From Oceanimonas doudoroffii (GTDB taxonomy: Bacteria; Pseudomonadota; Gammaproteobacteria; Enterobacterales; Aeromonadaceae), in NCBI RefSeq assembly GCF_002242685.1, contig NZ_NBIM01000003.1, forward strand, positions 186,001 through 250,000: a stretch of DNA of 64,000 nucleotides, written 5' to 3'. The first letter of the stretch is position 1. Each line of letters starts with the position of its first letter. Below are positions 55,778 through 64,000 of the stretch, one piece after another. Under the pieces are notes generated by a model. That model saw only the letters and a list, made by a program, of their open reading frames with translations. It made no database searches and was not told the origin of the DNA. The translations under genes were made by a program, and so were the position numbers.

Positions 55778-56692
55778 TTACTCCCTGTTGGTCGTGTGTG
55801 CCGGCCGGTGATAACACAAGCCCTTCTGCATTGCCAGGCACAGCCAGCAGGCCAGCACAAAGGGCATGGTCAGCATGGGCAGGCCCAGCTTGAGCATCAC
55901 CGCGGTCATCAGCCCGGCCAGGGCCGGGGCCAGCAATATCCAGATCTGCCGGCTGCCATGCCAGAACATGGCGATGGCCGCCAGTACGCCGTTATAGCCG
56001 GTCAGGCCAAAGTTGATGTAATCCGGGTTCACCAGCAACAGCAGGGCCGCACCGCTCGACACCATGGCACCCACAAAAGCCCAGCCCAGCATGCCGATGC
56101 CGGCCAGCAGCAAGGCGGCACAGATCAGTACCGCCGGCACCGTATCCGGCAGAAAGATCACCTGCCCGATGGCCGACAACGAGAAGTTATAGCCCTGAGG
56201 CACCTCGTCGGCGACCCGCTGGCCCATAAAATACAGCCAGGGCAGCACCACCAGGTTAAACGGCAGCGTATACCAGGGAATGGCGGCCTGCCGGCGCAGC
56301 CGGTAGTAGATCCAGGCCGAAAGCCCACCGCCCAGTGCCGACATCAGCAGCCAGAACGGCGTGTGCTCGGCAAACAGGCCAAAGGCCAGCCCCACCAGGG
56401 CGGCGTTAAAACCGAACAGGCCATCGCGCCAGGCCTCGGGCTCCCACTTGCAGGCCAGCGCCAGCAACGTGGCGGCCAGGGTGGCCAGCACCATGGTGGC
56501 AGCCATCCAGGGCGACACCCAGACCACGCCCGCCACGATCAGGGCACCGGCAAGACGGTTGTTCAAAAAATATATCTGGCCAATGGCAGCCAGCAGGGAA
56601 GACAACAGCGCCACGAAAGACACTCCTGTACCAAAAGAAAAGAACAAAGAGAACGGCGCGATTAAAACAGCCGAACGAAAAATGGTCAACAC
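55778..56692 (-). CDS. Urea transporter (UT/Yut family)
   Basis: 304 aa, about ten helices in two homologous halves. Each half carries the urea-channel signature: GLFGFNAALVGLAFGLF in the first and GLTGYNGVLAAIAMFW in the second. LPFNLVVLPWL lines the filter. The start is GTG with no clear ribosome site; no later Met gives full length. No urease genes are in the window. It is co-transcribed with the hydroxyisobutyrate-dehydrogenase-like gene, an unusual pairing. Confidence 0.88.
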   Translation of the reverse strand: MLTIFRSAVLIAPFSLFFSFGTGVSFVALLSSLLAAIGQIYFLNNRLAGALIVAGVVWVSPWMAATMVLATLAATLLALACKWEPEAWRDGLFGFNAALVGLAFGLFAEHTPFWLLMSALGGGLSAWIYYRLRRQAAIPWYTLPFNLVVLPWLYFMGQRVADEVPQGYNFSLSAIGQVIFLPDTVPAVLICAALLLAGIGMLGWAFVGAMVSSGAALLLLVNPDYINFGLTGYNGVLAAIAMFWHGSRQIWILLAPALAGLMTAVMLKLGLPMLTMPFVLACWLCLAMQKGLCYHRPAHTTNRE

Positions 56693-56752
56693 ATTATTGT
56701 GAACAGTGTTGTATTAAGGTTAACAGAGGATTCAATGCAGGCTTTGGGAATT

Positions 56753-56778
56753 AAAAATGCCGGGGCAGGCCCGGCATT
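56753..56778 (-). terminator. Terminator of the ilv operon
   Basis: Perfect 9-bp stem AATGCCGGG / CCCGGCATT followed by TTTTTAA on the minus strand, 23 bp after the ilvA stop. Confidence 0.88.
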
Positions 56779-56801
56779 GAGTAGGATGGATGCAAGCCCG
56801 T

Positions 56802-58358
56802 TCAGTGAGCCAGAAAAAAGCGGTAAGCGGGATCCTGAGTCACGTCGTACCAGGTGTAGCCCAGCTCCGCCAGATGACTTTCAAACGAGGCCAAATCGCT
56901 GTCGGGCAGCTCAAAGGCACAGAGCACTCGGCCGTATTCGGCACCGTGGTTACGGTAGTGAAACAGGCTGATGTTCCAGTGGGTCCCAAGCGTGCGCAAA
57001 AAGCGCATCAGGGCACCGGGCTGCTCCGGAAACTGAAAGCCGTACAGACGCTCCTGCAACGGCTTGGGCGGCCGGCCGCCCACCATGTAGCGCACATGGG
57101 ATTTGGCCAGATCGTTGTCGGTCATGTTGGCCACCGGATAACCGGCCTGCTCCAGCTCCGCCATGATCTGCGCCAGCTCCCGATCGCCGTCGGACAGCCG
57201 CACCGACACCAGCAGCGCCGCCTTGTCTTCCGCCGAATAGCGGTAGTTGAACTCGGTCACCATGCGGTTGCCGAGCACCTCGCAAAACTGCAGAAAGGCG
57301 CCCTTACGCTCGGGAATGGTTACCGCCAGCACCCCTTCCCGCTTTTCACCCAGTTCACACCGCTCGGATACATAGCGCAGGGAGTGAAAGTTGACATTGG
57401 CGCCGCTCAGCACCGCCGCCATGCGGGCGTGGGCATAGTCCCCGGCCTGGCTGTATTTCTTGAGGCCGGCCAGCGACAGCGCCCCCGAGGGCTCGGCAAT
57501 GGCCCGCGTATCCTCAAAAATGTCCTTGAGCGCGGCGCAGATCTCGTCGGAAGTCACGGTGATCACGCCGTCAAGGAACTCCCGGCACAGACGAAAGGTC
57601 TCGCTGCCCATGCGCTTTACCGCCACGCCGTCGGCAAACATGCTGACCCGGTCCAGGGTAACGACTTCCCCGGCATTGAGCGCCGCCTTGAGGCAGGCGG
57701 AGCCCTCGGCTTCCACTCCGATCACCTTGACCTGGGGCAGCAACTGCTTGATGTAAACCGCCACGCCGGCGGCCAGGCCGCCGCCGCCCACGGGCACAAA
57801 TACATGGGTCAGTCGAGTGTCCTGCTCCAGCAGCTCGCGTCCCACCGTGCCCTGACCGGCGATCACGTCCTCGTCATCAAAGGGCGGAATCAGGGTCATG
57901 CCTTTTTCCTGCGCCAGCTCCAGGCAACGGGCATAGGCTTCGTCGAAATTGTTGCCGTGCAGCACCACCTGGCCGCCAAAGCGGCGCACCGACTCCACCT
58001 TGATATCGGGGGTGACGGTGGGCATGACGATGATGGCGTCAATGCCCAGTTTGGCCGCCGACAGTGCCACCCCTTGAGCATGGTTGCCCGCCGAGGCGGC
58101 GATCACGCCGCGCTGCTGCTGCTCGGTAGTCAGCTGGGCAATCTTGTTGTAGGCACCACGCAGCTTGAAAGAATGCACCGGCTGCATGTCTTCCCGCTTG
58201 AGGGACACCGGGTGCCCCAGCCGCTCGGAAATTTTCTTGAGCGGTGACAGCGGCGTGACCCGGGCCGCCTCATACACCGGCGACAGCAGAATATGACGCA
58301 GATACTCGGAGGCCGAACGGGGCGTGCCTTTTTCTTCCTTCAATGCCGGCTGTGCCAT
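56802..58358 (-). CDS. ilvA: Biosynthetic threonine deaminase
   Basis: 518 aa PLP enzyme giving 2-ketobutyrate for isoleucine. PLP Lys is K65 in HSFKLRGAYN; the glycine-rich phosphate loop reads PVGGGGLAAG. The C-terminal third (about 325-518) has the two ACT-like domains that bind isoleucine and valine, so this is the feedback-inhibited form. It starts 3 bp after ilvD and is last in ilvGMEDA. Confidence 0.97.
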   Translation of the reverse strand: MAQPALKEEKGTPRSASEYLRHILLSPVYEAARVTPLSPLKKISERLGHPVSLKREDMQPVHSFKLRGAYNKIAQLTTEQQQRGVIAASAGNHAQGVALSAAKLGIDAIIVMPTVTPDIKVESVRRFGGQVVLHGNNFDEAYARCLELAQEKGMTLIPPFDDEDVIAGQGTVGRELLEQDTRLTHVFVPVGGGGLAAGVAVYIKQLLPQVKVIGVEAEGSACLKAALNAGEVVTLDRVSMFADGVAVKRMGSETFRLCREFLDGVITVTSDEICAALKDIFEDTRAIAEPSGALSLAGLKKYSQAGDYAHARMAAVLSGANVNFHSLRYVSERCELGEKREGVLAVTIPERKGAFLQFCEVLGNRMVTEFNYRYSAEDKAALLVSVRLSDGDRELAQIMAELEQAGYPVANMTDNDLAKSHVRYMVGGRPPKPLQERLYGFQFPEQPGALMRFLRTLGTHWNISLFHYRNHGAEYGRVLCAFELPDSDLASFESHLAELGYTWYDVTQDPAYRFFLAH

Positions 58359-58361
58359 GCT

Positions 58362-60212
58362 TCAGCCCCCCAGCTTGCTGCGGTCGCGCACCGCGCCCTT
58401 GTCGGCGCTGGTGGCCAGTGAGGCGTAGGCGCGCAGGGCAAAGGACACTTCCCGCTCGCGGTCAACCGGGCGCCAGGCCTGTTCGCCCTTGGCGTCCATG
58501 GCTTCACGGCGGGCCGCCAGCTCCTGTTCGGACACCGCCAGCTCGATTTTGCGGGCCGGAATGTCGATGTCGATGATGTCACCGGTCTGCACCAGGCCGA
58601 TGGTGCCGCCGTTGGCCGCCTCGGGCGAAACGTGGCCGATGGACAGGCCGGAGGTGCCGCCGGAGAAGCGACCGTCGGTGATCAGGGCGCACTTGGTGCC
58701 CAGGCCCATGGATTTGAGATAGGTGGTGGGATAGAGCATTTCCTGCATGCCCGGGCCGCCCTTGGGACCTTCGTAGCGGATCACCACCACTTCACCGGCC
58801 TTGACCTCGCCGCCGAGAATGCCAGCCACGGCGGTGTCCTGGCTTTCAAACACGCGGGCCGGGCCACGGAAGGTGAGGTTGTCGTCGGCCACGCCGGCGG
58901 TTTTGACGATGCAGCCGTCAATGGCCAGGTTGCCGGCCAGCACGGCCAGGCCGCCTTCCAGGCTGTAGGCATTGTCGATGCTGCGAATGCAGCCTTCGGC
59001 ACGGTCATCATCCAGGGTGTCCCAGCGGCAGTCCTGGCTGAACGCCCGGGTGGTGCGAATGCCCGCTGGACCGGCGCGGAACATGGTTTTCACCGCGTCG
59101 TCGTCGGTGACCATGATGTCGTATTTGCCCAGCTGCTCGGCCAGGGTCATGCCCAGCACGGTGTTCACCTCGGTATTGAGCAGGCCGGCCCGGGCCAGCT
59201 CGGCCAGAATGCCCATGACGCCACCGGCGCGGTGCACGTCTTCCATGTGGTACTTCTGAGTGGACGGGGCCACCTTGCACAGCTGGGGTACCTTGCGCGA
59301 CAGCGCATCGATGTCGTCCATGGTGAAGTCCACTTCCGCTTCCTGAGCGGCGGCCAGCAGGTGCAGCACGGTATTGGTGGAGCCGCCCATGGCGATATCC
59401 AGCACCATGGCATTTTCAAAGGCGGACTTGGTGGCAATGTTGCGGGGCAACACGCCGGCGTCTTCACCTTCGTAGTAGCGCTTGGTCAGCTCGACAATGC
59501 GATGGCCGGCGGTCTTGAACAGCTGCTCGCGATCGGCGTGGGTAGCCAGCAGGGAACCGTTGCCGGGCTGGGACAGACCCAGAGCTTCGGTCAGGCAGTT
59601 CATGGAGTTGGCGGTAAACATGCCGGAGCAGGAACCACAGGTGGGGCAGGCACTGCGCTCAACCTGTTCGCTCTGGGCGTCGGACACGGTGGGATCGGCG
59701 CCCTGGATCATGGCGTCCACCAGGTCCAGCTTGATCAGCTGATCGGACAGCTTGGTCTTGCCCGCTTCCATGGGGCCGCCGGACACGAAGATCACCGGAA
59801 TATTGACCCGCAGGGCGGCCATCAGCATGCCGGGAGTGATCTTGTCACAGTTGGAGATGCACACCATGGCATCGGCGCAGTGGGCGTTGACCATGTACTC
59901 CACCGAGTCGGCAATCAGCTCCCGGCTGGGCAGGGAATAAAGCATGCCGCCATGGCCCATGGCGATACCGTCATCCACCGCAATGGTGTTGAATTCCTTG
60001 GCCACACCGCCAGCCGCCTCGATCTCGCGGGCCACCAGCTGGCCCATGTCCTTGAGGTGCACATGGCCGGGCACGAACTGGGTGAAGGAGTTCACCACGG
60101 CGATAATCGGCTTGCCGAAATCGTCTTCGGTCATGCCGGTGGCGCGCCACAGGGCGCGGGCACCGGCCATGTTGCGGCCGTGAGTGGTGGTGGCTGAACG
60201 ATACCTTGGCAT
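58362..60212 (-). CDS. ilvD: Dihydroxy-acid dehydratase
   Basis: 616 aa iron-sulfur dehydratase making the 2-keto acids of valine and isoleucine, the same length as E. coli IlvD. Cluster Cys lie in [11 protein letters not shown] and [18 protein letters not shown]. The ATG at 60212 gives the standard N-terminus [20 protein letters not shown]; the longer reading to 60338 enters ilvE and is rejected. Confidence 0.98.
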   Translation of the reverse strand: MPRYRSATTTHGRNMAGARALWRATGMTEDDFGKPIIAVVNSFTQFVPGHVHLKDMGQLVAREIEAAGGVAKEFNTIAVDDGIAMGHGGMLYSLPSRELIADSVEYMVNAHCADAMVCISNCDKITPGMLMAALRVNIPVIFVSGGPMEAGKTKLSDQLIKLDLVDAMIQGADPTVSDAQSEQVERSACPTCGSCSGMFTANSMNCLTEALGLSQPGNGSLLATHADREQLFKTAGHRIVELTKRYYEGEDAGVLPRNIATKSAFENAMVLDIAMGGSTNTVLHLLAAAQEAEVDFTMDDIDALSRKVPQLCKVAPSTQKYHMEDVHRAGGVMGILAELARAGLLNTEVNTVLGMTLAEQLGKYDIMVTDDDAVKTMFRAGPAGIRTTRAFSQDCRWDTLDDDRAEGCIRSIDNAYSLEGGLAVLAGNLAIDGCIVKTAGVADDNLTFRGPARVFESQDTAVAGILGGEVKAGEVVVIRYEGPKGGPGMQEMLYPTTYLKSMGLGTKCALITDGRFSGGTSGLSIGHVSPEAANGGTIGLVQTGDIIDIDIPARKIELAVSEQELAARREAMDAKGEQAWRPVDREREVSFALRAYASLATSADKGAVRDRSKLGG

Positions 60213-60276
60213 TCCTTTTACTCCTGATTTTGCTTGAGAACGGCGGGGCTTGGCGCCCCATCTCCATTGATTTGAA

Positions 60277-61200
60277 TTAGTCGTTGACCGGGGTGAGCCA
60301 GCCCCACTTGTCCTGGGTGCTGCCGTCAAACAGGCCAAAAAAGGCCTGCTGCAGCTCTTTGGTGATCGGGCCGCGTTTACCCTCTCCCAGGGTGATGCCG
60401 TCCACGCTGCGCACCGGGGTCACTTCGGCGGCGGTACCGGTCATGAACATTTCATCGGCCAGATAGAGGGCCTCCCGGGCAATGGCTTCTTCCCGCACTT
60501 CGTACCCGGCTTCCCGCGCCAGGGTCATCAGGGTATCACGGGTAATGCCCGGCAGTATGCAGGCGGTGACCGGCGGTGTGTAGAGCACACCGTTCTTGAT
60601 AAGAAAGAGGTTTTCCCCGGCGCCCTCGCTGAGGTGACCGTGCACGTCGAGGGAAATGCCCTCGCTGTAACCGTGGCGCTTGGCCTCACCGGAAATCAGC
60701 TGGGACGACAGATAGTTACCCCCCGCCTTGGCGCCGGTGGGCATGGTATTGGGCGCCAGCCGGTTCCATGACGTGACGCAGACATCCACGCCATTTTCCA
60801 GCCCTTCCTCGCCCAGATAGGCGCCCCAGGGAATGGCGGCGATAATCACCTCGCAGGGCACGTCCTTGGGCGCGTTCAGGCCCATGCCCACGTTGCCCAC
60901 AAACACCAGCGGGCGCAGGTAGGCGCTGTCGAGTTTGTTGTCTGCCACCGCCGCCCGGCAGGCATCCATCAGCTCCGCCTTGGTATAGGGAATGGTCATG
61001 CGGTAAATCTTGGCCGAGTCAAACAGCCGCTGCACGTGCTCTTCCAGCCGGAACACCACGGATCCCTGGGGAGTGTTGTAGGCGCGAATGCCTTCAAACA
61101 CCGAGGAGCCGTAATGCAGGGCATGAGTCATCACGTGCACCTGGGCCTTTTCCCAGGGCACCATTTTCCCGTTGAACCAGATGTAATTGGCGGTAGACAT
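60277..61200 (-). CDS. ilvE: Branched-chain amino acid aminotransferase
   Basis: 307 aa class IV PLP aminotransferase for the last step of Val, Ile and Leu synthesis. The Lys in [12 protein letters not shown] binds PLP, and SEGAGENLF and SGTAAEV-like ([15 protein letters not shown]) blocks are intact. The gap to ilvD is 64 bp without a terminator. Confidence 0.97.
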   Translation of the reverse strand: MSTANYIWFNGKMVPWEKAQVHVMTHALHYGSSVFEGIRAYNTPQGSVVFRLEEHVQRLFDSAKIYRMTIPYTKAELMDACRAAVADNKLDSAYLRPLVFVGNVGMGLNAPKDVPCEVIIAAIPWGAYLGEEGLENGVDVCVTSWNRLAPNTMPTGAKAGGNYLSSQLISGEAKRHGYSEGISLDVHGHLSEGAGENLFLIKNGVLYTPPVTACILPGITRDTLMTLAREAGYEVREEAIAREALYLADEMFMTGTAAEVTPVRSVDGITLGEGKRGPITKELQQAFFGLFDGSTQDKWGWLTPVND

Positions 61201-61211
61201 TGTTGTTTTCC

Positions 61212-61472
61212 TTAGGCCGATTGTTTCAGCGGTTGCTCCATGAGATGCGTTTCAACGCGGGTCACGTTCATCAGCTTTTCCAGCTGGCGACTCAGCAGCT
61301 GTATGGGACGCTCACTGCTGACAGTAACCCTGATGCTCAGGCTTTGACAATCGGCGGCGGTGGACATTTCCATGTCGTCCACGCGAAAGCCGCGGTGACG
61401 GGTCATGCGCAGCACCCGCTCAAGCACTTCCGGGCGAAACTGGGCTTCTATCTGCAAATTGTGCTGGTTCAT
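61212..61472 (-). CDS. ilvM: Acetolactate synthase II small subunit
   Basis: 86 aa ACT-domain regulatory subunit paired with Ilv[26 protein letters not shown] is the ACT core. It overlaps ilvG by 4 bases, so the subunits are made together. Confidence 0.95.
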   Translation of the reverse strand: MNQHNLQIEAQFRPEVLERVLRMTRHRGFRVDDMEMSTAADCQSLSIRVTVSSERPIQLLSRQLEKLMNVTRVETHLMEQPLKQSA

Positions 61473-63118
61473 GCTTTGCTCTCCATCATCTGATCGTTGG
61501 CAACGCCCGGCGGCACCAGGGGCCAGACGTTTTCTTCCTCTGAAATACGCACGTGCAGCAGGTAGGCGGTGTCGGCCTGCAACATGCGCGCGATGGCGGG
61601 CTGCACCTGCTCCTTGCGGGTAATGGTTTCGCCCGGAATGCCAAAGGCGGCGGCCATGGCCACGAAGTCCGGGTTGTCGGTCAAAATGGTTTCGCTGAAG
61701 CGGCCATCAAAGAACAGCTCCTGCCACTGGCGCACCATGCCCAGGCGCTGGTTGTCGAGCAGCACCATTTTCACCGGCAGCTGGGCGCGCTTGAGGGTGC
61801 CCAACTCCTGCACGTTCATCATGAAAGAGCCGTCGCCGGACACCAGTACCGACTCGTGCTCGGGGCGAGCCAGTTTGGCACCAATGGCGGCGGGCAAGCC
61901 AAAGCCCATGGTGCCCAGGCCGGCGCTGCTCAAATGATTACGCGGGCTGGTAAAACGCATGTGCTGGGCCACCCACATTTGGTGTTGGCCCACGTCACAG
62001 CTGATCATGGCGGTGTCGTCCAGCGCCTCGCTCAGTTGTTTGAGCATCAGCGGCGCATAGATGGCCTCGCCCGGGTGATCGTAGCGCCACTGATGCTCGG
62101 CCTTGAGCGCCTTGCATTGGTCACGCCAGGCATCAATGGCCAGATGCTCACCGGTGAGCCGGGGCAGCACCTGCTGCAGTTCGGCATCAATGCCCACATG
62201 GGCCTGACGCACCTTGCCAAATTCGGCGGCGTCCTTGTCGAGGTGAATCACTTTGGCATTCACCGCAAAGGCATCCAGCTTGCCGGTCACTCGGTCGTCA
62301 AAACGGGCACCCACTACCATCAGAAGATCACTCTGCTGAACGGCCAGGTTGGCGGCTTTTGTGCCATGCATGCCCAGCATGCCCAAAAACAGTTCATGGT
62401 CCGGGTTCAGCGTGCCGATGCCCTTCAGCGTGGTCACGGCGGGAATGCCGCTGCGCTCGGCAAAAGCACGTAATTCTGCCTCGGCATTGGCCATGCCCAC
62501 GCCCCCTCCCACGTAGAGAATTGGCTGACGGGCCTCGGCCAGCATGGCCCTGGCCTTGGCCAGGGCGGCCTCGTCAAGGGCGTTGGGGGCCGTGGTGCAG
62601 GGCACGGTGGCGCGAGGCTCCACCAATGCCACCTGCACGTTCTTGGGCACGTCGATCAGTACCGGGCCGGGCCGACCGGAGCGGGCCACTTCAAAGGCTT
62701 CGGCGATGATGTCGCCAAGATTTTCCACATTCTCTACCAGATAGGAGTGCTTGGTGCAGGAAAGCGACATGCCCAGTACGTCTACTTCCTGAAAAGCGTC
62801 GGTGCCGATGGCGGCCATGGGCACCTGGCCGGTGATGGCCACCACCGGAATGGAGTCAAGCATGGCATCGGCCAGACCGGTGATCAGGTTGGTGGCGCCG
62901 GGGCCGGAGGTGGCCATGCACACGCCGACCTGACCACTGGCTCTGGCATAGCCCACCGCGCCCAGGGCGGCAGCCTGCTCATGGCGGCACAGCAGGTGCT
63001 CCACGCCGCCGTCGTAGAGGGCGTCGTAGAGCGGCATGATGGCACCGCCGGGGTAGCCGAAGATCTGGGTTACCCCTTGTTGTTTCAGTGTCTGGACAAT
63101 GTACTGTGCGCCATTCAT
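61469..63118 (-). CDS. ilvG: Acetolactate synthase II large subunit
   Basis: 549 aa ThDP enzyme. It has the N-terminal [15 protein letters not shown] with the catalytic Glu in CRHEQAA, and the ThDP/Mg motif [30 protein letters not shown] in the C-terminal third. The frame is intact, unlike the frameshifted ilvG of E. coli K-12, so this isozyme should be active. It is first structural gene after the attenuator. Confidence 0.97.
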   Translation of the reverse strand: MNGAQYIVQTLKQQGVTQIFGYPGGAIMPLYDALYDGGVEHLLCRHEQAAALGAVGYARASGQVGVCMATSGPGATNLITGLADAMLDSIPVVAITGQVPMAAIGTDAFQEVDVLGMSLSCTKHSYLVENVENLGDIIAEAFEVARSGRPGPVLIDVPKNVQVALVEPRATVPCTTAPNALDEAALAKARAMLAEARQPILYVGGGVGMANAEAELRAFAERSGIPAVTTLKGIGTLNPDHELFLGMLGMHGTKAANLAVQQSDLLMVVGARFDDRVTGKLDAFAVNAKVIHLDKDAAEFGKVRQAHVGIDAELQQVLPRLTGEHLAIDAWRDQCKALKAEHQWRYDHPGEAIYAPLMLKQLSEALDDTAMISCDVGQHQMWVAQHMRFTSPRNHLSSAGLGTMGFGLPAAIGAKLARPEHESVLVSGDGSFMMNVQELGTLKRAQLPVKMVLLDNQRLGMVRQWQELFFDGRFSETILTDNPDFVAMAAAFGIPGETITRKEQVQPAIARMLQADTAYLLHVRISEEENVWPLVPPGVANDQMMESKA

Positions 63119-63156
63119 GTGATTATCTGTCCCTGTATTGCTGCCAAAGTTTTTAT

Positions 63157-63187
63157 AAAAAAAAACCCCCGAGTGACTCGGGGGTTT
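63157..63187 (-). terminator. ilv operon attenuator
   Basis: Stem ACCCCCGAG / CTCGGGGGT with a 3-nt loop and nine T on the minus strand, between ilvL and ilvG. A CTCGGGG segment inside the leader (63238-63232) can pair with the 5' arm CCCCGAG and act as antiterminator when ribosomes stall on ilvL. Confidence 0.93.
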
Positions 63188-63208
63188 GTGTGTTGTCGTT
63201 GACTGGTT

Positions 63209-63301
63209 TTACCTTTCGTCAGACCACAGTGCCCCGAGCGGAGATTTAATAATCACCACTAGGACCACAATAATGTTCACGAAACGAACGATGGAATGCA
63301 T
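63209..63301 (-). CDS. ilvL: ilv operon leader peptide
   Basis: 30-residue reading frame, ATG at 63301, TAA at 63209. It opens MHSIVRF and carries the run NIIVVLVVII, followed by KSPLGALWSDER; about half of the residues are Ile, Val or Leu. Stalling at scarce charged Ile/Val/Leu tRNA would free the antiterminator and allow transcription into ilvGMEDA. Too short for ordinary gene calling. Confidence 0.93.
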   Translation of the reverse strand: MHSIVRFVNIIVVLVVIIKSPLGALWSDER

Positions 63302-63355
63302 AAAACCAACCAAAAATAATTGCTCTCTACCGGGAACTCCGGCGCGGCTGGCCTA

Positions 63356-63376
63356 TAGAACTAGCACAGTGTTCTA
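63356..63376. promoter_or_regulatory. Inverted repeat in the ilv/comM divergent promoter region
   Basis: TAGAAC-N9-GTTCTA, perfect 6-bp arms, lies among possible minus-strand promoter elements (TTGAGT-N17-TAGTTC) in the 194 bp between ilvL and comM. Nothing else is recognised in that stretch; it is AT-rich towards comM. Confidence 0.35.
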
Positions 63377-63495
63377 CACTACTCAAGACTTTATTGAACG
63401 GGTATCACTAAAAAACCCGATCACAGACCACTCCCAACCAGTTAAAAAAACTAAGAAACATCAATTAATAAAAATAAAACTTCAAGGAATGACCT

Positions 63496-64000
63496 ATGTC
63501 TCTTGCCATTGTGTTTGCCCGAGCCAGTCTGGGCGTGACCGCCCCCCTGGTCACGGTGGAGGCCCATCTCGCCAATGGTTTGCCGGCATTCAACATAGTG
63601 GGATTGCCGGAAACCACGGTCAAGGAAGCACGGGACCGAGTGCGCAGCGCCCTGATCAATGCCGGGTTTGAATTTCCGGCGCGGCGCATCACCATCAATC
63701 TGGCGCCGGCGGATCTGCCCAAGGACGGCGGTCGTTTTGACCTGCCCATCGCCATGGCCATTCTCGCTGCTTCGGCGCAGATACCGGCATCTTCCCTTGA
63801 TGGGCTGGAATTTCTCGGCGAGTTAGCCCTCACCGGCGAGCTGCGCGGCATCAAGGGAGCCTTGCCGGCGGTGCTGGCCGCCCGCGACAGCGATCGCCGG
63901 CTCATCATTCCCGCCGCCAACGGTGCCGAGGCCGGCCTGATCAGTCCCTGCCCGGCGCTGCTGGCCTCCCACCTGCTGGCCATTACCGCCTGGCTGCGCG
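63496..64000 (+). CDS. comM: Mg-chelatase-like ATPase ComM/YifB (partial, cut by window end)
   Basis: First 168 residues of a ComM/YifB protein, open at the right edge. MSLAIVFARASLGV, then VEAHLANGLPAFNIVGLPETTVKEARDRVRSAL and LAPADLPKDGGRFDLPIAMAILAAS, form the N-terminal Lon-S5-like domain of the family. The AAA+ part lies beyond the window. ComM is a hexameric branch-migration helicase aiding integration during natural transformation. AAGGA precedes the ATG. It diverges from ilvL as in E. coli (yifB/ilvL). Confidence 0.92.
   Translation, partial: MSLAIVFARASLGVTAPLVTVEAHLANGLPAFNIVGLPETTVKEARDRVRSALINAGFEFPARRITINLAPADLPKDGGRFDLPIAMAILAASAQIPASSLDGLEFLGELALTGELRGIKGALPAVLAARDSDRRLIIPAANGAEAGLISPCPALLASHLLAITAWLR

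Noticed and set aside
58632..60197. 521-codon plus-strand frame opposite ilvD
   Set aside because: Antisense to a full-length dihydroxy-acid dehydratase; Gly/His/Val-rich with no recognisable domain.
63465..63983. 172-codon minus-strand frame at the right edge
   Set aside because: Opposite to the clear N-terminal part of ComM, whose plus-strand frame starts at 63496 and runs out of the window.
1..64000. CRISPR arrays, insertion sequences, prophage genes, tRNA or rRNA genes
   Set aside because: No regularly spaced repeats, transposase or phage-type motifs, and no cloverleaf or rRNA sequence were recognised on reading both strands.

Overview
The window reads as a core chromosomal segment of a GC-rich marine gammaproteobacterium. 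Gene content, protein similarity and gene order (engB; polA-spf; uvrD-yigB; xerC-DUF484-dapF-lysA-lptM; cyaY/cyaA; hemCDXY; ilvGMEDA; comM) follow the origin-proximal region known from E. coli, Aeromonas and Vibrio. A separate seven-gene Mrp antiporter, a class I adenylate cyclase starting with TTG and a Pseudomonas-like LysA would fit an Oceanimonas/Zobellella-type Aeromonadales. The genus is an inference from memory, not a computed result.

Layout. 0-1.4 kb: engB-rsuA. 1.5-9.5 kb: a signalling island of two histidine kinases on the minus strand, facing away from a Hpt-REC-GGDEF protein, a REC-HDOD protein and a lone receiver on the plus strand. 9.5-15.2 kb: mrpABCDEFG Na+(K+)/H+ antiporter. 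15.4-16.7 kb: thiD with a TPP riboswitch, and the Spot 42 sRNA gene downstream of polA. 16.7-24.2 kb: polA, a GATC/DnaA-box cluster, elbB, a RyhB-type Fur-controlled sRNA, a periplasmic protein of unknown function, yhhQ with a preQ1-I riboswitch, selO and a small cytochrome c. 24.3-31.6 kb: recQ, rarD, an AraC regulator, a LysE exporter, uvrD with a LexA box, and yigB.

31.7-43.9 kb is an accessory metabolic island lying between yigB and xerC, genes that are neighbours in E. coli. It holds a LysR regulator, a four-subunit succinate-dehydrogenase/fumarate-reductase-like complex whose flavin-attachment His is replaced by Cys, a two-subunit class I fumarase/tartrate-dehydratase-like enzyme, an MmsA-type CoA-acylating aldehyde dehydrogenase, a NIPSNAP protein, a TauE/SafE permease and a TctCBA tripartite tricarboxylate transporter. 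The same palindrome, CTTAA-N7-TTAAG, occurs once in the LysR/sdh intergenic region and once upstream of tctC. The island therefore looks like one LysR-controlled uptake-and-degradation system for an unidentified C4/C5 di- or tricarboxylate. I consider it the best candidate here for an undescribed system.

43.9-64 kb returns to conserved core: the xerC-DUF484-dapF-lysA-lptM operon; cyaY and cyaA, with a CRP-like site in the cyaA/hemC gap; hemCDXY; a 3-hydroxyisobutyrate-dehydrogenase-like protein paired with a urea transporter; and the ilvLGMEDA operon with a readable leader peptide and attenuator, divergent from a comM gene cut by the window edge. No tRNA, rRNA, CRISPR array, insertion sequence or prophage was seen.
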